From assembly GCF_003725695.1 (NCBI RefSeq), contig NZ_RJSE01000007.1:1192963-1256962 (forward strand): 64,000 bases of DNA, in the 5' to 3' direction. Each line of letters begins with the position of its first letter. Positions within the stretch are counted from its first letter, which is position 1. Positions 9,045 through 18,240 of this stretch are shown here, piece after piece. This stretch comes from Nocardioides marmoriginsengisoli. GTDB lineage: Bacteria; Actinomycetota; Actinomycetes; Propionibacteriales; Nocardioidaceae. Position numbers and translations under genes: made by a program. Under the pieces are notes generated by a model. It did no database searches, was not told the DNA's origin, and worked only from the letters and a program-made list of their open reading frames with translations.

Positions 9045-10283
9045 ATGGCAGACACACTGACGAGCTTCGACGAGAATCCCCACGGCCTCGTGGACTTCCC
9101 CATGGCCAAGGAGCAGACCTGCCCCTTCGATCCGCCGCCTGCGCTGAAGCGGATCCAGGACGAGCAGCCGTTGACTCGAGTCCGACTCTGGGATGGTAGT
9201 TCCCCGTGGCTCGTGACTCGTTTCGAGGACGTCCGAACCCTCCTTAGTGACGCCAGGGTCAGTTCGAACGCGCTCGGTGACGGATTTCCACACTTCAACG
9301 CCGCAGGCAAGGCCCGGTTCCAGTCCAATCACACGTTCGTGAACATGGATGCCCCGGAGCACCCGCGGATGCGCAAGATGGTCACCCGGCCGTTTATGGT
9401 GAAGCGCGTCGAGGCGCTCCGGCCCCAGATTCAGGCCATGACGAATGAGCTCATCGACGAGATGCTCGCCGGTCCGAAGCCGGCTGACTTTATCGAGGCC
9501 CTTGCTCTGCCCCTGCCCTCGCTGGTGATCAGTGAGCTGTTGGGGGTTCCCTACCAGGATCACAAGTTCTTCCAGGACCAGTCGGCGGTGCTGGCCGAGC
9601 GGGACGCAGCTCCCGAGAAGGTCGTCGCGGCGATCGATGCCCTGCGCGACTATCTCGGCCAGCTGATCCAGGCCAAGAGGAAGAGCCCGCAACAGGACCT
9701 GCTGTCGGAGCTCGTGACAGAGCGCGTCGACAACGACGAGCTGACCGATCAGGACGCTGTCGAGCTGAGCATCCTTCTGCTAGCTGCAGGACACGAGACC
9801 ACGGCCAACATGATCGGGCTCGGTACTCTCGCACTCCTCCAGCACCCTGATCAGCTCGCTCTGGTCCGCGAAACCGACGACCCCGCGGTCGTGTCGAAGA
9901 CGGTCGAGGAACTCCTTCGCTGGCTCACCATTCCGCACCTCGGTCGCCGGCGTGTCGCCGCCGAAGACATCGAGATCGGCGGCGTGGTCATCCGTGCCGG
10001 CGAGGGCATCATCTGCGCAGCCGACATTGCGAACCGGGATCCGGCCGAGTTCGAGAACCCGGACGCGCTGGACATCACGCGCGACGCGCGCAAGCACGTT
10101 GCCTTTGGGTTCGGCGTTCACCAGTGCCTCGGGCAGCCGCTGGCTCGTGTCGAGCTTCAGGTCGTTTGGTCGACGCTCTTCAAGCGAGTGCCGACCCTGG
10201 CGTTGAGTGGCGATTTCCGGGACCTGCCCTACAAGCACGACGCCTTGATCTACGGGCTGTACGACATGCCCGTCACCTGGTGA
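9045..10283 (+). CDS. Cytochrome P450, CYP105-like
   Basis: A soluble class I P450 of 412 residues. The I-helix oxygen-activation motif AGHETT is at 248-253, an E-x-x-R pair falls in VEELLRW, and the heme loop FGFGVHQCLGQPLA has the thiolate Cys361. The N-terminal FPMAKEQTCPFDPPP resembles CYP105 proteins. I set the start at ATG 9045, after the operator; a longer upstream reading would run through the operator. The ferredoxin and the reductase follow directly, giving a complete electron chain. It probably hydroxylates the island's substrate as the entry step. Substrate unknown. Confidence 0.92.
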   Translation: MADTLTSFDENPHGLVDFPMAKEQTCPFDPPPALKRIQDEQPLTRVRLWDGSSPWLVTRFEDVRTLLSDARVSSNALGDGFPHFNAAGKARFQSNHTFVNMDAPEHPRMRKMVTRPFMVKRVEALRPQIQAMTNELIDEMLAGPKPADFIEALALPLPSLVISELLGVPYQDHKFFQDQSAVLAERDAAPEKVVAAIDALRDYLGQLIQAKRKSPQQDLLSELVTERVDNDELTDQDAVELSILLLAAGHETTANMIGLGTLALLQHPDQLALVRETDDPAVVSKTVEELLRWLTIPHLGRRRVAAEDIEIGGVVIRAGEGIICAADIANRDPAEFENPDALDITRDARKHVAFGFGVHQCLGQPLARVELQVVWSTLFKRVPTLALSGDFRDLPYKHDALIYGLYDMPVTW

Positions 10284-10301
10284 CGAAGAACCTAGGAGAC
10301 C

Positions 10302-10499
10302 ATGATGCGAATTGAAGTTGATGCCCCCAAGTGTGTGACGTCGGGGCAGTGCGTGATGATCGCGCCGGATGTCTTCGACCAGGACGACGACGGCATTGTC
10401 ATCGTCCTCGACGAGAATCCCGCTGAGGGCCAGCGCGGCGTTGTCGAGGAGTCCGCCGCGGTGTGTCCTGCTGCTGCGATCTTCGTGATCGAGGACTAA
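10302..10499 (+). CDS. 3Fe-4S ferredoxin, P450 partner
   Basis: A 65-residue ferredoxin with three Cys: Cys11, Cys17 and Cys55 (the last in VCPAAAI). The cluster position usually filled by a fourth Cys is absent, which is the pattern of actinobacterial [3Fe-4S] ferredoxins that serve P450s. Two adjacent ATGs (10302, 10305) are possible starts; AGGAG lies just upstream. The stop overlaps the reductase start, so reductase and ferredoxin are coupled. Confidence 0.9.
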   Translation: MMRIEVDAPKCVTSGQCVMIAPDVFDQDDDGIVIVLDENPAEGQRGVVEESAAVCPAAAIFVIED

Positions 10500-11728
10500 T
10501 GAGCGGCTTCGATGGGCGGGTCCTGATTGTCGGTGCGTCCGCGAGTGGGCTCGCGGTCGCAGAGACACTTCGTCGCGAGGGCTTCGCCGGCCGACTCACC
10601 CTGGTGGGGGACGAGGTGCACCCTCCGTACGACAGGCCGCCGCTCTCGAAGCAGCTCCTGAGTGGGGAATGGGACAAGGAGCGGGTTGCGCTTCGCCGAT
10701 CCGCTGACCTCGAAGCCTTGAGTGCCGACTTCGTGTTGGGCGCCGCTGCCGCGGGCCTGGACGCCGAAGCCGGAGAGGTGTTCCTGTCCGACGGCCAGCG
10801 CCTCGGGTACGAACGGCTCGTCATCGCAACAGGCGTCCGTCCACGCCGTCTGCCGGGGCAGCCCGCACTCGTTGGCATTCACACGATGCGCACGCTCGAA
10901 GACTCTCTGACGCTGTCGCATCGGCTCAAGAGCTGCCGAAAGCTCGTGGTCGTCGGTGGTGGATTCCTGGGTGCTGAGATCGCGGCGGTGGCTCGTGGGC
11001 TCGGGTCGGCGGTCACGCTCGTCGAGCCAGCGCCCGCGCCGCTCGCACCGGCTTTGGGCGAGCGCGTCGGGGAATCCATCGCGGACTTGCACCGTGAGCG
11101 TGGAGTCGATGTTCGCACTGGTGTCGCGGTGCGCGAGTTCGTCGCCAACGGTAGTCATGTCACCGGTGTCGTGCTGAGCGACGGTACCGAGCTTCCCGCG
11201 GACGACGTCGTCGTGGCCGTGGGGTCGGATCCCAACGTCGAGTGGTTGGCGACGAGCGGGCTTCACATCGACAACGGACTCGTCTGCGACGAGTACATGG
11301 AAGTGGCCGAGAACGTGTACGCGTCGGGCGACGTCGCCCGGGCGTACAACCCGCTCTTCGGCGAACACATTCGCGTTGAGCACAGGACCCACGCTGCTGA
11401 GCAAGGGATGGCAGTCGCGCGACGAATCATGCGTGAGGCAGCGGCGGATCCGTTCTGTCCTGTGCCGTACTTCTGGTCCGATCAGTACGACCTGAAGATC
11501 CAGGCGTACGGGAACCTGCGCGGTCACGACGAGGTCGCCGTCGTGGACGGGCAGTTCGAGGGCCACCGCTTCCTCGCTCTCTACAGACGCGGTGACCGCG
11601 TGACCGGTGTGCTGGCCATGGGCCTCCCGCCCAAGGTCGTTCACGGGCAGCGCAAGCTGATCGCCGAGCGCACCGAATGGTCAAGTGCGCTCGAAAACGT
11701 GCCATCGCCCGTTGTCGTCGCTCAATGA
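10499..11728 (+). CDS. NAD(P)H:ferredoxin reductase, FAD-dependent
   Basis: The 409-residue protein of the pyridine nucleotide-disulfide fold has an FAD motif VLIVGASASGLAVAETL at the N-terminus, PPYDRPPLSK near residue 40, an NAD motif VVVGGGFLGAEIAA at about 150, and VYASGDVAR for FAD near 280. This is the putidaredoxin-reductase/oxygenase-reductase type. ATG 10499 overlaps the ferredoxin stop. It passes electrons from NAD(P)H to the 3Fe-4S ferredoxin and then to the P450. Confidence 0.92.
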   Translation: MSGFDGRVLIVGASASGLAVAETLRREGFAGRLTLVGDEVHPPYDRPPLSKQLLSGEWDKERVALRRSADLEALSADFVLGAAAAGLDAEAGEVFLSDGQRLGYERLVIATGVRPRRLPGQPALVGIHTMRTLEDSLTLSHRLKSCRKLVVVGGGFLGAEIAAVARGLGSAVTLVEPAPAPLAPALGERVGESIADLHRERGVDVRTGVAVREFVANGSHVTGVVLSDGTELPADDVVVAVGSDPNVEWLATSGLHIDNGLVCDEYMEVAENVYASGDVARAYNPLFGEHIRVEHRTHAAEQGMAVARRIMREAAADPFCPVPYFWSDQYDLKIQAYGNLRGHDEVAVVDGQFEGHRFLALYRRGDRVTGVLAMGLPPKVVHGQRKLIAERTEWSSALENVPSPVVVAQ

Positions 11729-11824
11729 CGTGAAGGCGGACATGTCGACTCGCGACGTGCCCGGTAGACGACTGACCGCAAGAGCGAGATCCCTGATCCA
11801 GGGCAGAAATCCGAAGGAGAGATC

Positions 11825-13645
11825 GTGAACACAGTCAACGAAGGTGCACCTGGAACGGTAGGAACTGCTGCCGAGTTCGGTCTGCCGATCGAGGTTGACG
11901 TCGTGGTCGTCGGATCCGGCGCGGGCGGCATGATGTCTGCGCTTGCGGCCGCGCTTGAGGGCGCTGAGGTACTCCTGGTCGAGTCCGAGCACCTCGTCGG
12001 CGGCACGACCGCGATCTCCGGTGGCGCAACGTGGGTACCGAATCACGGGATCGCGACCAAGCACCTGAAAGCTCATGACAGCGCGAGCATGGCGCGCGAG
12101 TACATCCTGGGGGAAGGTCGTGACCAGGTTCTCGACCCGGAGGTGGTCGACGCTTTCATCGAAAATGCTCCGAAGATGGCCCGCTTTGTCGAGGAGCACA
12201 CCTACCTGAGCTGGATCCCCGGAATCTGGCCCGATTACCACTCCGACATTCCGGGAGCAACGCATTGTCGGTCTCTTTTCCCGGGACCGTTTCCTCCCGA
12301 GGTCCTCGGCGAGCATGCGGCAATCGTGCGTCCTCCGAAGAAGTCCGGTCAGTCGAAGAGCCCACTTCCGCTGTGGCCGCTGGGCCGGATGAAGGGCACC
12401 TGGATCGCCGGCTACGCGATGATCGGTGCGTTCCTCGAGGCCTCGCTCCGCGTAGGCGTCACTATCAGGACCGAGACTCGGGCGGTGGGGATCGCCACAG
12501 ATCCCCACGGTGTCACCGGGATCTTTGTCGAGGTCGAAGGGGCGCAACGTCTCGTGACGGCACGCAAGGGTGTGGTTCTCGCGAGCGGCGGTTTCGAGGG
12601 ATCCGAGGAACTCACCAGCAAGTACCTGGGAGCGCCGTTCACGGCGCAGGTCACCCCAGCAGGTCACCAGGGCGAGGGTGTGCGGATGGCTCAATCCGCC
12701 GGAGCCAAGATGAGCTCGATGAGCGAGACCTGGTGGATGCCTGCGATGCAGATCCCGGGCGAGACTTTGGACGGTCGTCCGATCAGCCGCCTCGTCCAGG
12801 GTGAGCGAGCACTGCCTCACACGATCATGGTGAACTCGCGAGGCGAGCGGTTCGCCAACGAGGCAGCCCCCTACAACCACCTCGGACGAATCATGCGTGA
12901 GGTGGACCCGGTGACCGGCGCCATGCCCAACGCCTCGGTGTGGATGATCTTTGACGACTTCTATCGCACTCACTACGGGTTCTTCGGCGAGCAGCCCGGG
13001 TGCGAGCTCCCTGCATTCGTGCGTCGTTCCGACACGCTCGAAGGACTGGCAGAGCAGTGTGGGATCGACCCAGGAGGCTTGACGGGCACGATCGAGGAGT
13101 TCAACCCGGCCGCCGCTCTTGGCCGGGACCCCTGGTTCAACCGGGGAGCAACGATCTACGAGCGCTTCTTCGGTGACCACCACCCGCGGCTCGGCCGCTA
13201 CTCACCGGATGCGGTCGCTCCCCGTGGGACCGCAAAAGCCCGTCGAGTGGTCGCTACAGCACTCGGACCGTTCGTGGGGCCCGTGCTCGCCCGGACCGCA
13301 AGAGCGCGCCGCCCCGACCGCTTGCGATCGGTCGTCGTGCCGGCGCTTGCCACGATCATGCGTCCGTGCCTGGACAACCCACGCACGGGCACGCTCGGCC
13401 CCATCGACACCGGGCCGTTCTACGCGGTGCCGGTGGAGGCCAGCTCGATCGGAACCATCGGCGGCCCGAGGACTGACGGCCGAGGGCGGGTGCTCGACGA
13501 GAGCGGTGCGGTGATCCCCGGGTTGTACGCAGCCGGCAACGCGGCTGGTGCGCCAACCCACGGGTTCTACGGCGGCGCCGGAGGAACGATCACCCTCGGC
13601 CTCACGTTCGGACTCCTTGCAGGACGGGATGCGGCCAGCCGATGA
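11825..13645 (+). CDS. FAD-dependent dehydrogenase, KstD/fumarate-reductase family
   Basis: The 606-residue flavoprotein has an N-terminal dinucleotide motif (VVVVGSGAGGMMSA), GGTTAISGG around residue 60, ASGGF mid-protein, and C-terminal GLYAAGNAAG and YGGAGGTI motifs. These are the marks of 3-ketosteroid-delta1-dehydrogenase-like enzymes, which desaturate a ring next to a ketone. It is longer than typical KstD by about 50-90 residues, with an Arg/Ala-rich insert near 470-520. A GTG start at 11825 follows GAAGGAGA. It fits a step after P450 and SDR action on a cyclic ketone. A steroid substrate is possible but unproven. Confidence 0.8.
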   Translation: MNTVNEGAPGTVGTAAEFGLPIEVDVVVVGSGAGGMMSALAAALEGAEVLLVESEHLVGGTTAISGGATWVPNHGIATKHLKAHDSASMAREYILGEGRDQVLDPEVVDAFIENAPKMARFVEEHTYLSWIPGIWPDYHSDIPGATHCRSLFPGPFPPEVLGEHAAIVRPPKKSGQSKSPLPLWPLGRMKGTWIAGYAMIGAFLEASLRVGVTIRTETRAVGIATDPHGVTGIFVEVEGAQRLVTARKGVVLASGGFEGSEELTSKYLGAPFTAQVTPAGHQGEGVRMAQSAGAKMSSMSETWWMPAMQIPGETLDGRPISRLVQGERALPHTIMVNSRGERFANEAAPYNHLGRIMREVDPVTGAMPNASVWMIFDDFYRTHYGFFGEQPGCELPAFVRRSDTLEGLAEQCGIDPGGLTGTIEEFNPAAALGRDPWFNRGATIYERFFGDHHPRLGRYSPDAVAPRGTAKARRVVATALGPFVGPVLARTARARRPDRLRSVVVPALATIMRPCLDNPRTGTLGPIDTGPFYAVPVEASSIGTIGGPRTDGRGRVLDESGAVIPGLYAAGNAAGAPTHGFYGGAGGTITLGLTFGLLAGRDAASR

Positions 13646-13693
13646 CGGACCAATGCAGGTCGACGTGGACTCCGCTGAGGAAGGGCAACTGAC

Positions 13694-14527
13694 ATGCGCG
13701 TGGCTGATATCGATGACTGGGAGCTGCTCTCGGTCACCCAGGAAGAACACGTCGTCCACGTCGTGCTGGACAACCCGTCGACGCGGAATGCATGGAGCCA
13801 TCGGCTCAACACCGAGATGGACCGGCTGCTGGAGGTGGCTACCGATGACGACTCCGTTCGGGTCGTCTCGGTCAGTGCCAACGGCCCGGTCTTCACGTCC
13901 GGTGCCGATCTGAAGGCGGTCGCCGCCGAGTACGTGACGACGGGAAGCTTCACCCCGGAAGCGCGGAAGCGCCTCCCGGGGCTCCCGCGGGCGTGGTACT
14001 TCCCGAAGCCGCTGATCGCAGGGGTCCACGGATTTGTCGGACCTGAAGGTCTGCACTTCCTGACCTACTGCGACTTCGTACTCGCAGAAGAGGGCACCCG
14101 ATTCAGCTACGAGCATTCACGAATCGGCACCGGTTGGCCGAATGGTGAGCCGCTCGCGTTCCACTTTCCCATCCGGGTGTTCAAGAAGCTGCTGATGATG
14201 GGCGGTTGGTTCGACGCGGAAACCGCCCACTCGCTCCACTTCGTGCAGCGGGTGCTGCCCACTGGGAAACTCCGTGCCGAGCTGGACCGCTGGGCATGTG
14301 ACCTCGCCCAGGTGCCACCTGAGGGGATGCGCGCTGCGAAGGTCGGCATCCACCGTCAGTACGAAGCGATGGGCGTGGTCGACATCGAGATGACCAAGGA
14401 ACGCGGATCGAACGGCGAGCTGACGCCGGAGGACGCACTCTTCTTCCGGACTGTCCACGACAAGGGCATTCGAGAGGCGCTCAAGACGCGGGACGCGAGT
14501 TTCGACACCGAACTAGGACGAATCTGA
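13694..14527 (+). CDS. Enoyl-CoA hydratase/isomerase (crotonase) family protein
   Basis: A 277-residue crotonase-fold protein with VHVVLDNPSTRNAW near the start, the first oxyanion-hole segment SGADLKAVA at about 73, and PKPLIAGVHGFVGPEGL for the second. Crotonases hydrate enoyl-CoA but also cleave carbon-carbon bonds of ring beta-diketones. Either would suit a ring-opening role here. The stop shares one base with the MaoC start, so these are translationally coupled. Confidence 0.85.
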   Translation: MRVADIDDWELLSVTQEEHVVHVVLDNPSTRNAWSHRLNTEMDRLLEVATDDDSVRVVSVSANGPVFTSGADLKAVAAEYVTTGSFTPEARKRLPGLPRAWYFPKPLIAGVHGFVGPEGLHFLTYCDFVLAEEGTRFSYEHSRIGTGWPNGEPLAFHFPIRVFKKLLMMGGWFDAETAHSLHFVQRVLPTGKLRAELDRWACDLAQVPPEGMRAAKVGIHRQYEAMGVVDIEMTKERGSNGELTPEDALFFRTVHDKGIREALKTRDASFDTELGRI

Positions 14528-15027
14528 TGACCGGATCCACCAGCTTCGCGGAGAGTGCTGCGCGGGAGCCGTTGGTCGTGGACGGTCTTGCGGGCATTCG
14601 AGCCCTCCCTATCGGCGAGGTCCTGGGCACGAGCGACGACCTGACCATCACTCAGGAGATGATCGACGCGTTCGCGGACGTCACCAGGGACCACCAGTGG
14701 ATCCACGTGGACGTGGAGCGCGCGGAGCGTGAGAGCCCGTTTGGTGGTCCGGTGGCACACGGATACCTGTCGCTGTCGATGATCCCGTACCTGCTGCCTC
14801 AGATCGTTCAGTTCTCGGGATTCCGCCTCACCGTCAACTACGGACTGGATCGGGTGCGGTTCCCGTCTCCAGTGCTTGCGGGTCAGGTCATCCGCGCAGA
14901 GGCGCAGATTGACGAGGTCTCCGATGTGACCGGAGGCGTACAGGTTGCGGTGCGGATAACGCTGTCCGTGCCGGGCGCTCCGAAGCCGGCGTGCGTCGTC
15001 ACCAATCTCATTCGCAACTTCACCTAA
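14527..15027 (+). CDS. MaoC-like hydratase
   Basis: The 166-residue hot-dog protein carries the hydratase-2 motif FADVTRDHQWIHVD, with the Asp and His expected for catalysis, then GPVAHGYLSLSM. The family adds water to enoyl-CoA thioesters, giving the R-hydroxyacyl-CoA. ATG overlaps the crotonase stop. Together with the crotonase and the aldolase it forms the likely side-chain or ring-fragment degradation segment. Confidence 0.88.
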   Translation: MTGSTSFAESAAREPLVVDGLAGIRALPIGEVLGTSDDLTITQEMIDAFADVTRDHQWIHVDVERAERESPFGGPVAHGYLSLSMIPYLLPQIVQFSGFRLTVNYGLDRVRFPSPVLAGQVIRAEAQIDEVSDVTGGVQVAVRITLSVPGAPKPACVVTNLIRNFT

Positions 15028-15037
15028 GGCGACGTCG

Positions 15038-15823
15038 GTGACGCCCAGCGTGAGGCTTCGGGAACGGGCACGCTCCGGGGTGGCCTTCGGCGCATGGTGC
15101 TCGTTGCCCTCATCGAGCATCGTCGAGTTCGCATGCGCCGCTGATCCGGACTACTTCTGCATCGACCTCCAACATGGCGTGGTGGACATGGGCGCCGCGA
15201 TCTCGATGTTGCAGACGGCGTCGAGGTTCGATGCGACACCGGTGATCCGAGTGGCGAACCTCGAGGCTGCCGGCATCGGCCGAGCGCTGGACATGGGCGC
15301 TGAGGCCGTCATCGTGCCTGGCGTAAACACCCGGGCCGAGGCTGCTGCCGCTGTAGCAGCGTGCCGATACGCGCCTGAGGGTGTTCGAAGCTACGGGCCG
15401 ACCAGAGCGGGACAGTTGTTCGGAAACTCAGTCTCTGACCTTGAAGAGCATGCACTGTGCATCGCGATGATCGAGACCGCTGATGGTCTCGCCAACGCCG
15501 AGAGCATCTGTGCAACACCGGGCCTGGCCGGGATCTACGTCGGACCTGCCGATCTCGCGCTCGGCCTTGGGGCAAACCCCGTGGACCCGTCGGAGCAGGC
15601 GGTCACGGATGCTCTCGTGCACATTGTCGACCTGTGTGGCAGGAACGATCTGATCGCGGGAATCCATGCCTATGAGTCGGCACGCGCTAACGAGTACGTC
15701 GAGATGGGCTTCCGCATGGTCACGTGTGCCATGGACACGCGAGTTCTGGCGGCCGGCTTCGCGGCTGAGTTCGGGCGCATGCGGGAGCTGCGCTCGAGCA
15801 ACTCGGCGCCAGGTAATGGTTGA
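15038..15823 (+). CDS. HpcH/HpaI aldolase family protein
   Basis: A 261-residue TIM barrel of the class II aldolase family. It shows DYFCIDLQHGVVD near residue 35 (His of the active site), GAEAVIVPGV, RSYGPTRAG, the metal-binding Glu in AMIETADG, and YVGPADLALGLG. Members split hydroxy-2-oxoacids to pyruvate and an aldehyde, or act on CoA thioesters in the citrate lyase branch. The HpaI-like details favour a 2-oxoacid aldol. GTG 15038 is 10 bases after the MaoC stop. Confidence 0.85.
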   Translation: MTPSVRLRERARSGVAFGAWCSLPSSSIVEFACAADPDYFCIDLQHGVVDMGAAISMLQTASRFDATPVIRVANLEAAGIGRALDMGAEAVIVPGVNTRAEAAAAVAACRYAPEGVRSYGPTRAGQLFGNSVSDLEEHALCIAMIETADGLANAESICATPGLAGIYVGPADLALGLGANPVDPSEQAVTDALVHIVDLCGRNDLIAGIHAYESARANEYVEMGFRMVTCAMDTRVLAAGFAAEFGRMRELRSSNSAPGNG

Positions 15824-15845
15824 CGTCCTCCCTTCGGCCACATAG

Positions 15846-15861
15846 TCTAACGACTGTTAGA
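15846..15861. promoter_or_regulatory. Island operator 4 (TCTAAC-gact-GTTAGA)
   Basis: Perfect 6+4+6 palindrome between the aldolase stop and the VOC gene, 47 bp before the VOC start. The same distance separates operator 1 from its gene. Confidence 0.75.
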
Positions 15862-15908
15862 TTTCAGACCGAGCGCTGACGTTTAGCCAGCGGCAAAGGG
15901 GTGTTGGG

Positions 15909-16409
15909 ATGCCTATCCAGACGTTGAACCACGTGGTCCTGAACGTGGGTGATGTCGAAGCCACGGTGAACTTCTATCGAGACGTGCTCGACTTCTCCCT
16001 GATCATCGAATCGCCCAAGAACCGGTACGCCTTCCTCCGAGCGCCGGGCTCCGAGAACCACCACGACCTGGCGCTCTTTTCGGTGAAGGACGACCCTGAC
16101 GGTGCGGAGAAGCGCCGTGCCAGCTACGGCGGTGGTCGCGTCGGCCTTCACCACGTGGCGTGGCAAGCAGGATCCCTGGACGAGCTCGAGGAGTACCGCG
16201 CTCGATTCGAGAAGGCCGGCTGTCTCATCAGCGTGATGGACCACGGCACGAACAAGAGCGTCTACGGCGTCGACCCGGACGGTCTCGACGTCGAGATCAT
16301 GTGGCTCGTTCCCCAGGAGCTCTGGGGCGAGATGGAGCACGTCGCGATCGCAGAGTTGATGGACCTCGATGCCGAGCGCGTCAAGTACGCCGCTCTGGTG
16401 GCCGACTGA
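15909..16409 (+). CDS. VOC (glyoxalase/extradiol dioxygenase-like) family protein
   Basis: A 166-residue single VOC unit pair. The His in LNHVVLNVGD, His in VGLHHVAW and Glu in DGLDVEIMW fit the usual 2-His-1-carboxylate metal site. Family members include extradiol dioxygenases, glyoxalases and epimerases. It has its own operator-bearing promoter and ends at a double hairpin. A ring-cleaving dioxygenase role is possible, but one domain alone cannot decide between these activities. Confidence 0.75.
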   Translation: MPIQTLNHVVLNVGDVEATVNFYRDVLDFSLIIESPKNRYAFLRAPGSENHHDLALFSVKDDPDGAEKRRASYGGGRVGLHHVAWQAGSLDELEEYRARFEKAGCLISVMDHGTNKSVYGVDPDGLDVEIMWLVPQELWGEMEHVAIAELMDLDAERVKYAALVAD

Positions 16410-16427
16410 CCTCCTCGCTTGCACTTT

Positions 16428-16462
16428 GCGCGGGCGGGTTGAGATCTGCTCCCCGCCCGCGC
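16428..16462. terminator. Hairpin terminator between convergent genes
   Basis: Perfect 11-bp stem (GCGCGGGCGGG with its complement) and a 13-base loop, just after the VOC stop and facing the convergent DUF2889 gene. There is no clear U tract, as is usual in high-GC actinobacteria. Confidence 0.7.
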
Positions 16463-16491
16463 TGAGCGTTCGAGCACAAGCTCGGCGCTCA
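16463..16491. terminator. Second hairpin of the same intergenic region
   Basis: TGAGCG/CGCTCA outer stem with an inner CGAGC/GCTCG stem, immediately next to the first hairpin. It is placed to stop the minus-strand transcript of the DUF2889 gene. Confidence 0.55.
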
Positions 16492-16501
16492 CCCTCTCCG
16501 C

Positions 16502-17515
16502 TCAGCCCGATGTTGCCTGGTAGGAACCTAGCCACGGCACCGCGGCCAGCTGCCGGAGCATGTCGTTGAGATGTGTGCAGGACGTCGAGGGGCGAAAGTC
16601 CTGTCGGACGGCGGAGGCAACGTCCGCAATGTGCTGACCGACCAACCTTGAGACTCCCGAGACGACCGCCGGGCACTCGGGCAGCGGAAGAACGTGCGGC
16701 ACGGCGACGATCTGCTTGATCCTGCCTCCGCGGTCGAGTCGGGCGTGGAGGCTGTACTCGTGGAGCACGGTCTCGATCCCCTGATCGTCTCGATGGGTGT
16801 CGCGAAAGTGGCTGTCGATCCGGCTGCCCTGGTCCTCGGGGATCACGTCAAGGCGCCTGACCCGGCGCATGCCGTTAGGCGGTAGCGGAGGAAGCTCGTG
16901 CCAACCGTGTTCGTCGGGCGAACGGAGTGGCGTTGCCGGCGGGCCCACGATCGCGGACGCCCGACCGGTTCTTGCGATCAGGGTCAGCATCGTTCCGCCC
17001 TCCTGCCAGCCCGCGCATGCGTTCGCGTACGAGGCTGACGGGTCTGGCGGGGGGTCTCCGGCGAGCGATGGTGCGGTCATCGCCTCGCGGATCGGCACAT
17101 AGGAAGAAACGATCGAGGCGCCGGGAAGGTCGTCCAGAAGGGCTATCGCCAGACTTTCGCTTGCTGTGGGCTCCGTCGGAAGGGACCCGGAGAGGCGCTT
17201 GCGAAATCCGTGTCCAGTGGAATGTCCGACGAGGTGCCCCAGTTCGGTGAGAGCGGGCTGGGCCGAGATCTGCTCGATCACGCCCTGCCAGCCGTCCAGT
17301 CGCAGATCGCAGCGTGCGCACGACCGGGTTCGAACGGAACCTGCGCTGTCAGCGATGGCGTCTCGACCGATCGCGGTCATGGTGACTGATCCGAGGGGGC
17401 CCGCTACACCGGCGGTATCGCATGAGGTAGTCCGTCGGGCGGTTCCGGGGAGCAGGCGAGGCGTCGGGTCACTGAGCGTATTGCGTACGGCTGCGGACGG
17501 TGCTGGTTGCTGCAT
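16502..17515 (-). CDS. DUF2889-like protein
   Basis: A 337-residue soluble protein. The C-terminal third contains the DUF2889 signature, STSCTHLNDMLRQLA, preceded by a beta-rich part (RVRRLDVIPEDQGSRIDSHFRDTHRD, quoted in part as VRRLDVIPEDQG and SHFRDTHRD). Proteins of this family are uncharacterised but often sit near aromatic or sterol catabolic genes. The N-terminal 100 residues are poorly conserved in appearance. It shares a promoter region with the divergent DUF35 gene, which contains a degenerate island operator. Confidence 0.6.
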   Translation of the reverse strand: MQQPAPSAAVRNTLSDPTPRLLPGTARRTTSCDTAGVAGPLGSVTMTAIGRDAIADSAGSVRTRSCARCDLRLDGWQGVIEQISAQPALTELGHLVGHSTGHGFRKRLSGSLPTEPTASESLAIALLDDLPGASIVSSYVPIREAMTAPSLAGDPPPDPSASYANACAGWQEGGTMLTLIARTGRASAIVGPPATPLRSPDEHGWHELPPLPPNGMRRVRRLDVIPEDQGSRIDSHFRDTHRDDQGIETVLHEYSLHARLDRGGRIKQIVAVPHVLPLPECPAVVSGVSRLVGQHIADVASAVRQDFRPSTSCTHLNDMLRQLAAVPWLGSYQATSG

Positions 17516-17558
17516 GCCAGGCGCTCCTTCGAGTCTCTGTCGAGCAGGATCGACGAAA

Positions 17559-17574
17559 TCAGACTATCGTTAGA
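17559..17574. promoter_or_regulatory. Island operator 5, degenerate (TCAGAC-tatc-GTTAGA)
   Basis: The right half-site is perfect and the left has two mismatches. It lies 44 bp before the DUF2889 start and about 70 bp before the DUF35 gene, the spacing seen at operator 2. The matching position supports it despite the weaker sequence. Confidence 0.5.
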
Positions 17575-17642
17575 AATCGTCAAATGCACGCGCCCGTTCT
17601 GCGGCCGCAGGGCCGAGCCACCAGTGCGTTCGACTGGTCGCT

Positions 17643-18077
17643 GTGATCACCCGTAGAATCACTGTCGTGGCGGAAGAACACGACGTAGCGATGGGTCCGG
17701 AAGGCGAATCGCACACGGGCCCGCACTTGGTGCGCTCGGAGCTCGGTGAGTTCGTGCTTCTCCGGTGTGTGGCCTGTAGGGCCTGGAACGGAATCACCAG
17801 CAGGCAGTGCGCCGCCTGTGGCAGCCAGGGCCTCGTTTGGGAGGTCGCCAGCGGAACCGGCAGTCTGGTGGCGGTGTACCGCGGCGAACGCACGGACGAG
17901 GAAAATTCGTCCTTCGTGCCAGTGAATGCGGTCGTTGAACTGTCTGAAGGCCCTCTGTTCTCCTGTGTGCTGGAGAGCTCCGAAAGGGCGCCTTTCGGCG
18001 AGCCCGGGGGTCCAGTTGCTTGGACGGGTCGCATCGTCGACAGCCGCCTTCTCTTTGCGCCGGCTCCTCAACGCTAG
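17643..18077 (+). CDS. Zn-ribbon/OB-fold protein (DUF35 family)
   Basis: A 144-residue protein with a zinc ribbon formed by CVAC and CAAC (near residues 41-60) and an OB-like beta domain after it (GSLVAVYRGE onward). DUF35 proteins bind acyl-CoA and usually partner a thiolase-like protein; in sterol degradation they assist aldol cleavage. No thiolase or lipid-transfer partner is seen beside it. The start is uncertain: GTG 17643 is taken, with other in-frame starts within 30 codons. Confidence 0.7.
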   Translation: MITRRITVVAEEHDVAMGPEGESHTGPHLVRSELGEFVLLRCVACRAWNGITSRQCAACGSQGLVWEVASGTGSLVAVYRGERTDEENSSFVPVNAVVELSEGPLFSCVLESSERAPFGEPGGPVAWTGRIVDSRLLFAPAPQR

Positions 18078-18240
18078 ACGCCTCCTGCGTCAAGCGCGCC
18101 ACCGATCTTCGAGGTGAGCTTGGGCTCGTTGCCGACTTCTCGCTGACGCGAGCGCTCGCTAGGGGTGTATGTGGTGCCGTCATAGGTGGTCCTGGGCCCG
18201 CCCTGAGCTCATAGATGCTCGCGAAGCCTTGTGCTCTGAA